In this document: in pieces, positions 1-5,833 of the stretch
Position numbering within the stretch: the stretch's first letter is position 1
Layout: each line of letters opens with the position of its first letter
NCBI GenBank assembly: GCA_009926295.1
Contig: RFPF01000115.1
Span: forward strand, 1 to 8,622
Length of the DNA stretch: 8,622 nt
Direction: 5' to 3'
DNA from: Planctomycetia bacterium
GTDB lineage: Bacteria > Planctomycetota > Planctomycetia > Pirellulales > UBA1268
Notes under the pieces: model-generated
Told to the model about the DNA's origin: nothing
The model's input: only the letters and a program-made list of their open reading frames with translations
Database searches by the model: none
Made by a program: the position numbers and the translations under genes

Positions 1-2
1 AG

Positions 3-1775
3 CTCGTCGCACAACTCGAGGCGCTCGGAACCGCCGGGCCTGCCGACGACGCCGCCACGTGGGCGGGCCGGTCGCTCGAGCAGGTGCGCAGCGTGCTCAC
101 GACGTCCGGGCCGCGCGACTCCGCCGCCGAGCAGGTGCTCGTGACGATCGGCGAGTCGGTCCACACGGGCATGGGAATCGCCGACGCCACCACCGAGCAT
201 GCGCGGGCCGCGGCCACGCGCCGCACCGCGCTGGCGCTGGCGCGCCGCGTGGCCGTGTGGAGGGCGGCGACGGGCCTGTGCGCCGCCCTCGACCCCGACG
301 AGGCGCGGATCGAGGCAGAAGTCGCGCGGCTGCTCGACGGCATCGAGCGGTTCGAGACGTCCACATCGCCGGAGGACGCGGCGGTGACGACGCGTTCAGC
401 GACGCTGCTCGCCTCCACCGCGCATCCCGGCGCCATCGCCCTCGCCAAGGCCGTGCACGACCACTATCAAGCGGCGAACGTTCGGATCGCCATCCACCAG
501 CGGTTCCTCGAAAAGCTGCTGCCGGCGGCGAGCGTGACCACCGGCCCCGTCGACGACATCGTCCTCGGCCGCAAGGTGCGCGGCACCCGCACGGTGCAGC
601 GCACGACGTCCGTGCGGTTCACGCCCGACGCCGACGAGATCTGCTTCGACCTCGAGGTGCACGGCGACGTCGAATCACGGACGGTCACCGACTCGGGGCC
701 GGTATCGCTGACGTCGCGCGGCGACTCCTCATTCACGGTCCGCAAGCCCATCAAGCTGTCGACCGCCGGGCTGCTGTTCGGCACGGCGACCGGCATCGCC
801 AGCAACCGTTCCCAGCTCGCGAACGTGCAAACGAGCTTCGATTCGGTGCCGATCATGCGGTCACTCGTGAGAAACATCGTCCGGAACCAGCACGAGGAGA
901 CGTTGCCCGAGGCGAATCGCGAGGTGATCGACCATATCGTGTCGAGGGCCTGCCGCGAGGTGGACGCTCAGGCGGAGCCGAAGTTCGTCGAGGTGGCCGA
1001 CCGTATCCGTGAGCGGGTCTGGACGCCCCTGGTGCGGCTCGGTCTCGACCCGACGCCCGTCGCCATGGAAACGACCGCGACGATGGCCACGCTCCGCCTG
1101 CGGCTGGCGGCCGACGAGCAGCTCGCGGCCCACACGCCCCGGCCCCGGGCGCCGGGCGACGCCATGCTCAGCCTGCAGGTGAACGAGTCGACGCTGAACA
1201 ACGCGCTGGAGCGGCTCGGCCTCGCGGGCCGGCGGCTCTCGCTCGAGGATCTCCTCGGCATGCTCTACCAGCGCGCCGGCTTCGAGCCGCGGCTTCCAGA
1301 CGACCTGCCCGAGGGGGTGCACGTGACGTTCGCGCGCCGTCAGCCGCTGCGGGTCGAGTGCCGCGACGGCCTCGTTCACGTGCGCGTGGCGCTCGACGCG
1401 ATCGAGAGCGGCCGCCGCGGCTGGTACGATGTGGTCGCCGAGGTCGCCTACCGGCCGGCGACTGCGGCACCACAGGTGTTCCTCGAGCGCGAGGGGCCGG
1501 TGCAGATTTCCGGGCCCGGCCACCAGGGCCGCATCGAGTTCGCCCTGCGGACGATCTTCAGCAAGATTTTCCCCAAGGAGCGGCCGATCCCCGTGCTGCC
1601 GGATCGGCTCGTGAAGAATCCCCGACTCGAAGGAATGCACGTGCTGCAGGCCGTGAGCACCGACGGCTGGCTGGCGCTCGCGCTCGGCCTCCGTGAGAAC
1701 GAAACGACCGTCGCCGCCCCGGCCGCCGCCGCCCCCGGCAAGACGGCCGACCAACGCCCGCGCATCTTCAGGTGA
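3..1775 (+). CDS. Large conserved hypothetical protein, 5' end missing
   Basis: The frame is open from the left edge (first full codon at 3) to TGA at 1773-1775, giving 590 visible residues; the true start lies outside the window. A GTG at 84 could serve as a start, but the frame continues upstream with ordinary coding content, so I treat the gene as truncated. Visible layout: an Ala/Arg-rich, probably helical part (about residues 1-170); a beta-rich part (about 180-265) with alternating hydrophobic strands; a segment around 267-310 containing NRSQLANVQTSFDSVP; another helical part; then a second beta-rich part (about 375-560) containing FSKIFPKERPI. It ends in an Ala/Pro-rich tail. I see no catalytic motif, cofactor site or clear membrane segment. 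It resembles a planctomycete-specific hypothetical family, from memory only. The beta-rich halves could suggest a lipid- or envelope-binding fold, but that is a weak guess. The gene ends 7 bases before repeat E1. Confidence 0.85.
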   Translation, partial: LVAQLEALGTAGPADDAATWAGRSLEQVRSVLTTSGPRDSAAEQVLVTIGESVHTGMGIADATTEHARAAATRRTALALARRVAVWRAATGLCAALDPDEARIEAEVARLLDGIERFETSTSPEDAAVTTRSATLLASTAHPGAIALAKAVHDHYQAANVRIAIHQRFLEKLLPAASVTTGPVDDIVLGRKVRGTRTVQRTTSVRFTPDADEICFDLEVHGDVESRTVTDSGPVSLTSRGDSSFTVRKPIKLSTAGLLFGTATGIASNRSQLANVQTSFDSVPIMRSLVRNIVRNQHEETLPEANREVIDHIVSRACREVDAQAEPKFVEVADRIRERVWTPLVRLGLDPTPVAMETTATMATLRLRLAADEQLAAHTPRPRAPGDAMLSLQVNESTLNNALERLGLAGRRLSLEDLLGMLYQRAGFEPRLPDDLPEGVHVTFARRQPLRVECRDGLVHVRVALDAIESGRRGWYDVVAEVAYRPATAAPQVFLEREGPVQISGPGHQGRIEFALRTIFSKIFPKERPIPVLPDRLVKNPRLEGMHVLQAVSTDGWLALALGLRENETTVAAPAAAAPGKTADQRPRIFR

Positions 1776-1781
1776 AGCGCC

Positions 1782-1923
1782 GGCTTCGGGCTCCCCATAT
1801 CCCGTCGCCGGACGTCCGCTGCGCCCATCCTGGGCTTCGCTCTCTCGGAGCTGACTGCGCTTCGGCATCCTGCCTGCGCTGGTCATCTCACGCCGGCTCC
1901 CGGGACACGGGGAGCCCGAAGCC
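1782..1923 (+). repeat. Structured intergenic repeat E1 (142 bp) with terminal inverted repeats
   Basis: The 23-base arm at 1782-1804 (begins GGCTTCGGGCTCCCC) is the reverse complement of 1901-1923 apart from two mismatches. Just inside the left arm, 1805-1819 reads TCGCCGGACGTCCGC, one base different from the core of E2 and E3. Inside are small hairpins such as GCCCA-TCC-TGGGC and GGCA-TCC-TGCC. TGCCTGCGCTG (1871-1881) recurs exactly in E3. Directly after the right arm, GCCTCCTCAACT (1921-1932) matches the base run after E3's right arm at 11 of 12 positions, so the repeat unit may extend slightly past the arm. The element starts 7 bases after the stop of the hypothetical gene. Confidence 0.8.
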
Positions 1924-1943
1924 TCCTCAACTGGAAAACGGGA

Positions 1944-2086
1944 GGCTCGGGGCTGCCCATGCCCTGAGAGCCGGGCTGTGGGAGCGAGCGAAGCCATGGA
2001 TGGCGAAAGCGAAGCGGACACGCAGAGAGCGGATGCCACGATGGCATCCGCGAACGTCCGGCGACGGGGCTGGGCAGTCCTGAGCC
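1944..2086 (-). repeat. Structured intergenic repeat E2 (143 bp), inverted relative to E1
   Basis: Arms at 1944-1959 (GGCTCGGGGCTGCCCA) and 2071-2086 are reverse complements with two mismatches. The core lies on the minus strand at 2064-2050 and reads TCGCCGGACGTTCGC, identical to E3. Next to it is a perfect hairpin: 10-bp stem 2029-2038 / 2042-2051 with a three-base loop. A second small palindrome, GCCATGGATGGC, is at 1993-2004; its minus-strand form GCCATCCATGGC is also found in E3. E2 faces E1 and is the only copy whose core end is not placed just after a stop codon. Confidence 0.78.
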
Positions 2087-2156
2087 GGATTGGTCGAGTC
2101 GACGCAGCAGGCCTACCGCCTGTCCTCCGTCGATCGAGCCCCGTAGACTGTGTCGC

Positions 2157-2161
2157 GGAGG
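2157..2161 (+). promoter_or_regulatory. Ribosome binding site of fumC
   Basis: GGAGG lies six bases before the ATG at 2168. This decides the start: the in-frame GTG at 2150 sits upstream of the site and has no site of its own. Confidence 0.8.
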
Positions 2162-2167
2162 TATCCG

Positions 2168-3583
2168 ATGCACGCACAGCCCGGCACGTTTCGCACCGAA
2201 TCCGACAGCATGGGTGAGGTGCGGGTTCCCGCCGACCGCTACTGGGGCGCCCAGACGGAGCGGTCTCGCGACAACTTCAGGATCGGGGTGGAGCGCTTCC
2301 AGTGGGGCCGGGCGATCAAGCGTTCGCTGGGGATCCTCAAGAAGTGTGCCGCGCTCGCCAACGGGGAGCTCGGCCAGCTGCCCGCCGAGACGGTGAGGCT
2401 CATCGTGCAGGCGGCCGACGAAGTGATCGCGGGGAAGCTCGATGACCACTTCCCGCTGGTCGTGTTCCAGACCGGCAGCGGCACGCAGTCGAACATGAAC
2501 GCCAACGAGGTGATCTCGAACCGCGCGATCGAGATCGCCGGCGGCGTGATGGGCTCGAAGAAGCCCGTCCACCCCAACGACGACGTCAACCGCGGCCAGT
2601 CGTCGAACGACACCTTTCCCACGGCGATGCACATCGCCGCGGTGGAGGTGATCCACGGCCGTCTGCTGCCGGCCGTGCGCGACCTGCGCGACGTGTTCGC
2701 GAGGCTGGAGAAGGAGCACGCCGGCCTCGTGAAGATCGGGCGCACGCATCTCCAGGACGCCACGCCGATCACGCTCGGCCAGGAAATTTCGAGCTGGCGT
2801 GCGCAGCTCGACGATCGGATCCAGTCGATCGAGCGTTCGCTGCCCGGGCTCTACGACCTCGCGATCGGCGGCACCGCCGTGGGCACGGGGCTCAACGCAC
2901 ACCCGCGCTTCGGCGATGTGGCCGCCGGCTACATAGCGAGGGAGACCGGCCATCCGTTCGTGTCGGCCCCCAACAAGTTCGCCGCCCTCGCCGCCCACGA
3001 CGCCCTCGTGGAAGTGAGCGCGGCGGAGCGCGGACTCGCGATGGCGCTCTTCAAGATCGCCAACGACATCCGCTGGCTGGCGAGCGGCCCCCGCTGCGGC
3101 ATCGGCGAGATCTCGATCCCGGAAAACGAGCCGGGCAGTTCGATCATGCCCGGCAAGGTGAACCCCACGCAGTGCGAGGCGATGACGATGGTCTGCGCCC
3201 AGGTGTTCGGCAACGACGCCGCCGTGGCCTTCGCCGGCAGCCAAGGCAACTTCCAGCTCAACGTCTACAAGCCCGTCATGATCCACAACGTGCTCGAGAG
3301 CGCCGATCTCGTTGCCGATGCCTGCGACTCGATGCGAATCCACTGTGCCACGGGGATCGAGCCGAACCTCGCCCGGATCAGGCACCACCTCGACGACTCG
3401 CTGATGCTCGTGACCGCTCTCAACACGCACATCGGCTACGAGAAGGCCGCCAAGATCGCGAAGAAGGCCCACGTCGAAGGCACGAGCCTGAAAGAGGCCG
3501 CCGTCTCGCTCGGCTACGTCACGCCCCAGCAATACGACCAGTGGGTCGTCCCCGTCGAAATGACCCGCCCGCTCGCGACGTGA
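2168..3583 (+). CDS. fumC: Fumarate hydratase, class II
   Basis: Encodes a 471-residue iron-independent class II fumarase, which interconverts fumarate and (S)-malate in the TCA cycle as a cytoplasmic homotetramer. The length matches the family (E. coli FumC is 467). Family motifs are intact and in order: GSGTQSNMN at 103-111, HPNDD at 135-139, SSND at 145-148, GRTHLQDATP at 191-200 with H194 matching the E. coli catalytic His188, and the signature loop GSSIMPGKVNP at 323-333, where S324 corresponds to catalytic Ser318. K330 and N332 of the substrate site are present. Aspartase and argininosuccinate lyase share the superfamily fold, but the close fit to FumC at every motif and the C-terminal EAAVSLGYVTPQQYDQWVVP favour fumarase. 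The start at 2168 is fixed by GGAGG six bases upstream. It appears to be a single-gene unit, with repeats on both sides and convergent to glnB. Confidence 0.97.
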   Translation: MHAQPGTFRTESDSMGEVRVPADRYWGAQTERSRDNFRIGVERFQWGRAIKRSLGILKKCAALANGELGQLPAETVRLIVQAADEVIAGKLDDHFPLVVFQTGSGTQSNMNANEVISNRAIEIAGGVMGSKKPVHPNDDVNRGQSSNDTFPTAMHIAAVEVIHGRLLPAVRDLRDVFARLEKEHAGLVKIGRTHLQDATPITLGQEISSWRAQLDDRIQSIERSLPGLYDLAIGGTAVGTGLNAHPRFGDVAAGYIARETGHPFVSAPNKFAALAAHDALVEVSAAERGLAMALFKIANDIRWLASGPRCGIGEISIPENEPGSSIMPGKVNPTQCEAMTMVCAQVFGNDAAVAFAGSQGNFQLNVYKPVMIHNVLESADLVADACDSMRIHCATGIEPNLARIRHHLDDSLMLVTALNTHIGYEKAAKIAKKAHVEGTSLKEAAVSLGYVTPQQYDQWVVPVEMTRPLAT

Positions 3584-3604
3584 CGTCGCAGTTGGTGCTG
3601 CGAC

Positions 3605-3733
3605 GGCTCGGGGTTACCCCGTACCGTCTCGCCGGACGTTCGCCTCCGCCCTCCAGGCTCCGGCTCACTCGGATTTGCCTGCGCTGCGCCATCCATGGCT
3701 CCGCCGTCTCAACGGCAGGGGTAACCCCTCGCC
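3605..3733 (+). repeat. Structured intergenic repeat E3 (129 bp)
   Basis: The left end GGCTCGGGGTTACCCC (3605-3620) and right end (3713-3733) are inverted repeats sharing the exact 11-base block GGGGTTACCCC in inverted order, plus matching GGC and CCG flanks. The core TCGCCGGACGTTCGC at 3629-3643 is identical to that of E2. TGCCTGCGCTG (3676-3686) matches E1 exactly, and GCCATCCATGGC just after it matches the minus-strand form in E2. GCCTCCCCAACT at 3731-3742 matches the run after E1's arm at 11 of 12 positions. The element starts 22 bases after the fumC stop, reading in the same direction. Confidence 0.8.
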
Positions 3734-3806
3734 TCCCCAACTCGTAGGCGCCATGAACTTTCGGCGGAGACGGTCGGTGCGATGCGGAAGAGCCGACGGG
3801 CAGATA

Positions 3807-3947
3807 CGCGGCTTACTCCGAGCGCACCATCACAGTTGAGACGGGACTAGCGATCGCCCTCGGCGATGGAGCAGCGTACCGCCGGCTCCGAATGCGGGCT
3901 GTTAACGCCTGCCAGACCGGCGAGAAGGTACGGAGTAACCCCGAGCC
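3807..3947 (-). repeat. Diverged structured repeat E4 (about 141 bp), inverted relative to E3
   Basis: Read on the minus strand, it starts GGCTCGGGGTTACTCCGTACC (split: GGCTCGGGG then TTACTCCGTACC) at 3947-3927, nearly the same as the start of E3, followed by CTCGCCGG and then diverged sequence. The far end at 3807-3820 contains TTACTCCG, which pairs with the near arm including its distinctive ACTCC variant. An internal perfect hairpin lies at 3853-3858 / 3862-3867 with a CTC loop. CGTCTCAAC is shared with E3 near the far end. The core is degenerate, so this copy is the least certain and its outer boundary (3807) is approximate. Its core end lies 45 bases after the glnB stop, in glnB's direction. 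Confidence 0.6.
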
Positions 3948-3975
3948 GGGTTGGGCGCACTTGCGCCCAACCCGG
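3946..3975 (-). terminator. Perfect 13-bp hairpin after glnB, possible terminator
   Basis: Stem 3946-3958 pairs perfectly with 3963-3975 (CCGGGTTGGGCGC), with a four-base loop. It begins 17 bases after the glnB stop and abuts the end of repeat E4. No T-run follows on either strand, so it is not a classic intrinsic terminator. It may act as a U-tract-less or Rho-assisted terminator, or as an RNA 3'-end stabiliser. The hairpin itself is certain; its role is inferred from position. Confidence 0.6.
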
Positions 3976-3991
3976 CGTCGTGGGCCCGAGA

Positions 3992-4330
3992 CTAGATAGC
4001 AGCAGCGGCGGTTTCGCCGGTGCGGATGCGGATCACGTCGGCCAGGTTCGTGACGAAGATCTTGCCGTCGCCGACCTGGCCGGTCCGCGCCGTCGTCATG
4101 ATCTTGCTGATCACGTTCTGTGCCTCGTCGTCGCCCACCACGACCTCGATCTTCACCTTGGGCAGGAAGTCCACCGAGTACTCGGCCCCGCGGTAGGTCT
4201 CCGTGTGGCCCTTCTGGCGGCCGAAGCCGCGGACCTCGGTCACGGTCATGCCCTTCACTCCGAGGGCGTTGAGGGCGTCCTTCACCTCTTCGAGCTTGAA
4301 GTGGCGGATGATGGCTTCGATCTTCTTCAT
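3992..4330 (-). CDS. glnB: Nitrogen regulatory protein P-II
   Basis: Encodes a 112-residue P-II signal protein, the usual family length. P-II trimers sense ATP/ADP and 2-oxoglutarate and adjust glutamine synthetase control, NtrB activity or ammonium transport. Both family signatures are present: the T-loop YRGAEY at 46-51, with Y51 the normal uridylylation site, and TGQVGDGKIFVTNL at 83-96. Q39, K58, K90, R101 and R103, which bind nucleotide or effector, are conserved. The start MKKIEAIIRHFKLEEVK is typical, and AAGGAG lies eight bases before it. The frame stays open far upstream, but that extension has no family similarity. No amtB or glnA is adjacent, so GlnB versus GlnK cannot be decided by context; the missing amtB leans to GlnB. 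A sigma-54 promoter match lies upstream, and the gene converges on fumC. Confidence 0.96.
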   Translation of the reverse strand: MKKIEAIIRHFKLEEVKDALNALGVKGMTVTEVRGFGRQKGHTETYRGAEYSVDFLPKVKIEVVVGDDEAQNVISKIMTTARTGQVGDGKIFVTNLADVIRIRTGETAAAAI

Positions 4331-4338
4331 GGCGGTGG

Positions 4339-4344
4339 CTCCTT
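4339..4344 (-). promoter_or_regulatory. Ribosome binding site of glnB
   Basis: On the minus strand AAGGAG lies eight bases before the ATG at 4330-4328. This supports the short 112-residue start over the longer open frame. Confidence 0.8.
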
Positions 4345-4413
4345 CGTGATGGGTGGTTCCGACGGCGGAATGCAGCAGGCCGGTCTCCGTGACCGGCTGA
4401 CGGGAACGATACG

Positions 4414-4429
4414 TGCATCTGGCGTGCCA
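4414..4429 (-). promoter_or_regulatory. Predicted sigma-54 (RpoN) promoter of glnB
   Basis: The minus strand from 4429 to 4414 reads TGGCACGCCAGATGCA. This matches the sigma-54 consensus TGGCAC-N5-TTGCW at all but one base, with the required GG and GC exactly ten bases apart. The expected transcript start is near 4402, giving a leader of roughly 70 bases before the glnB ATG. Sigma-54 control of P-II genes under nitrogen limitation is well known in other bacteria. I did not find a convincing paired NtrC-type activator site upstream. Confidence 0.65.
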
Positions 4430-4559
4430 AAACGAAGAGTCGCGTTTTCTCCGCGATTCGGCCGGGCAGGCCGATCTCCGCTGTCTCACGGATGGAGCGC
4501 GCCTGCGGGCGGGGCGGCCTCCCGGCCGGGTGCCGGCAGGCGGCGTTCGTGGTACTTTT

Positions 4560-4574
4560 CCGGGAGTTTCCCGG
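4560..4574. repeat. Perfect short inverted repeat before the beta-propeller gene
   Basis: CCGGGA (4560-4565) and TCCCGG (4569-4574) flank a GTT loop. It could be a binding site or a leader hairpin for the gene starting at 4630. In sequence this GC-rich, a six-base stem can also occur by chance. Confidence 0.35.
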
Positions 4575-4629
4575 CCAGTCGCGCCGAGGAGGCGCCCACG
4601 CAGGCGACTGTTCCATGCAGGATGCAACC

Positions 4630-5739
4630 ATGACCGACCCGACTCCGCCCGTCCGTCCCGTCTCGCGCCGCACGTTCACGGCCCTCGTGGCCGGAGCGGC
4701 TGCCAGCGTCGCCCGACCGGCGAGCGCCCGCATGAGGCGACTCACCGGCGAAACGATCATCGGCGAGGGCCCGCACGCGTTCCGCGTGAAGCACCACTTC
4801 CCGCAGTTGCCCGACAAGTACACGTGGCAGACCACGCACAACGTGGCCGTCGACGACGCCGGCAACCTCTACGTGATCCACGAAGGCAAGAAGGGCATGA
4901 AGGACCATCCGGCGATCTTCGTGTTCGATCCGACGGGAAAGTTCATCCGGGCCTTCGGCAGCGAGTTTCAGGGAGGCGGCCACGGCATCGAGGTCCGCAA
5001 GGAGGGGAACGAGGAGTTTCTCTACGTGTGCGGCTACCAGGGGGTGAAGGCGTTCGCCAAGATGACGCCCGAGGGAGAGATCGTCTGGTTCCGCAAGGCG
5101 CCGATGGAGTCGGGTGCCTACGCGGCCGGCGAAGACGTCTCCACGAAGCCGTCGTGGAACCGCCAGGGCTTCCTGCCCACCAACTTCGCCTTCCTCGACG
5201 ACGGCGGCTTCCTGCTCGCCGACGGCTACGGCACGTTCAAGATCCACCGCTACGACAAGGATGCGAAGTGGGTGAGCGCCTTCGGGGGCGCGGGCGATGG
5301 CAAGGGCACGTTCAACACGCCGCACGGCCTCGGGATCGACCGACGACCGGCCGCCGACGGCTCGGCCCGTGAGGCCACGATCGTGGTCTGCGATCGGGCC
5401 CATAACACGCTCCAGACGTTCTCCCTCGACGGCACCTACAAGGAGACGATCACGGGCTTCGGTCTGCCGGCGAACCTCGACACGTGGCAGGGGCTGATGG
5501 TCGTGCCCGAACTCAAGGCCTGTGTCACGCTGCTCGACGAGCAGAACCAGCCCGTGGCGAGGCTCGGCCGGGCCGTCGAGCGGCTCGATGAAATCAAGAA
5601 CCTGCGCACACAGCCCGACCAGTGGCTCGACGGCCAGTTCGTCCATCCGCACGACGCCTGTTTCACGCCGACGGGCGACATCTTCGTGGCCGAGTGGGTC
5701 GCGACGGGCAGGATCACGAAGCTCGAGCGGGTGGCTTGA
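4630..5739 (+). CDS. Tat-exported NHL-type beta-propeller protein
   Basis: A 369-residue protein with a twin-arginine signal: SRRTFT at 12-17, a short hydrophobic stretch, and a likely cleavage after PASA near residue 33, so it is probably folded in the cytoplasm and exported to the periplasm. The rest shows repeated strand-turn-strand units of the NHL/six-bladed propeller kind, for example HNVAVDDAGNLYVI at 70-83, FNTPHGLGID at 228-237, VVCDRAHN around 252-259, and HPHDACFTPTGDIFVAEW at 339-356. Conserved His (H232, H339, H341), Asp and Arg resemble peptidyl-alpha-hydroxyglycine amidating-lyase-like propellers, but many such proteins are binding modules, so the activity is unknown. I chose ATG 4630 because AGGA lies seven bases upstream; ATG 4615 and ATG 4492 are in frame but lack a well-placed site and would put residues before the Tat motif. 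It is in tandem with the next exported protein, 94 bases downstream. Confidence 0.85.
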   Translation: MTDPTPPVRPVSRRTFTALVAGAAASVARPASARMRRLTGETIIGEGPHAFRVKHHFPQLPDKYTWQTTHNVAVDDAGNLYVIHEGKKGMKDHPAIFVFDPTGKFIRAFGSEFQGGGHGIEVRKEGNEEFLYVCGYQGVKAFAKMTPEGEIVWFRKAPMESGAYAAGEDVSTKPSWNRQGFLPTNFAFLDDGGFLLADGYGTFKIHRYDKDAKWVSAFGGAGDGKGTFNTPHGLGIDRRPAADGSAREATIVVCDRAHNTLQTFSLDGTYKETITGFGLPANLDTWQGLMVVPELKACVTLLDEQNQPVARLGRAVERLDEIKNLRTQPDQWLDGQFVHPHDACFTPTGDIFVAEWVATGRITKLERVA

Positions 5740-5755
5740 GGGTTTTGGATCTCTT

Positions 5756-5778
5756 CCCGCTCGCGTCGGGCCGTTTTT
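5756..5778 (+). terminator. Weak hairpin plus T-run after the beta-propeller gene
   Basis: CCCG (5756-5759) can pair with CGGG (5767-5770), followed by CCG and five T's (5774-5778), 17 bases after the stop. The four-base stem is weak for an intrinsic terminator. An isolated -10-like TATCAT at 5783-5788 follows, but no -35 partner is visible at normal spacing, so whether the downstream gene has its own promoter is open. Confidence 0.25.
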
Positions 5779-5833
5779 GATCTATCATGGTAGGTCGCCG
5801 GATCGGTCACGCCGAACTCTTTCGAGGAGCATC

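Larger units (their letters stand above)
1776..2167. other. Non-coding gap filled mostly by two facing repeats
   Basis: This 392-base gap between the hypothetical gene and fumC holds no credible gene; the open frames crossing it have no ribosome binding site and are composed of inverted-repeat sequence. E1 (1782-1923) and E2 (1944-2086) fill most of it, separated by 20 bases. The remaining 81 bases before fumC (2087-2167) should hold the fumC promoter, but I found no convincing -35/-10 pair: TTGGTC at 2090 and TAGACT at 2144 are isolated partial matches. Confidence 0.75.
3584..3991. other. Non-coding gap between convergent fumC and glnB
   Basis: This 408-base gap holds no credible gene. It contains repeats E3 (3605-3733) and E4 (3807-3947) facing each other, about 73 bases of unrecognised sequence between them (3734-3806), and a perfect 13-bp hairpin at 3946-3975 next to the glnB stop. 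Both genes read into it, so some of this sequence must serve their 3' ends. Confidence 0.75.
4331..4629. other. Divergent intergenic region between glnB and the beta-propeller gene
   Basis: These 299 bases must carry control sequences for both divergent genes. On the minus strand it holds the glnB ribosome site and the sigma-54 promoter match. On the plus-strand side, a perfect inverted repeat CCGGGA-GTT-TCCCGG at 4560-4574 lies 55 bases before the propeller start, and a GC-rich stretch at 4500-4542 has pairing ends (CGCCTGC / GCAGGCG). No clear sigma-70 promoter for the plus-strand gene was found. The frame upstream of 4630 is open, but the codons there have no support as protein. Confidence 0.6.

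Noticed and set aside
2090..2149. Sigma-70 promoter for fumC (TTGGTC at 2090; TAGACT at 2144)
   Set aside because: The two boxes are too far apart to pair, and neither has a reasonable partner at 16-18 bases.
2150..2167. GTG at 2150 as the fumC start
   Set aside because: The GGAGG ribosome site lies between it and the ATG at 2168 at ideal spacing for the ATG, and the extra six residues have no family support.
1883..3532. A 549-codon minus-strand frame opposite fumC
   Set aside because: It is opposite an unmistakable fumarase, and it has no motif and no plausible start signal. Its continuation into the gap runs through repeats E1 and E2.
1782..3947. Integron attC recombination sites, suggested by palindromic elements just after stop codons
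   Set aside because: The ends lack the RYYYAAC / GTTRRRY boxes, copies occur in both orientations as facing pairs, and the genes are core housekeeping genes rather than promoterless cassettes.
1782..3947. CRISPR array
   Set aside because: The copies are long, inverted relative to each other, not regularly spaced, and split by whole genes.
4331..4627. N-terminal extension of glnB to a 211-residue protein
   Set aside because: P-II proteins are about 112 residues starting MKKIE. The extension is Arg/Pro-rich, covers the sigma-54 promoter match, and has no similarity to the family.
4492..4629. Earlier in-frame ATG starts (4492, 4615) for the beta-propeller gene
   Set aside because: Neither has a properly spaced ribosome site, and both would push the twin-arginine motif further from the N-terminus.
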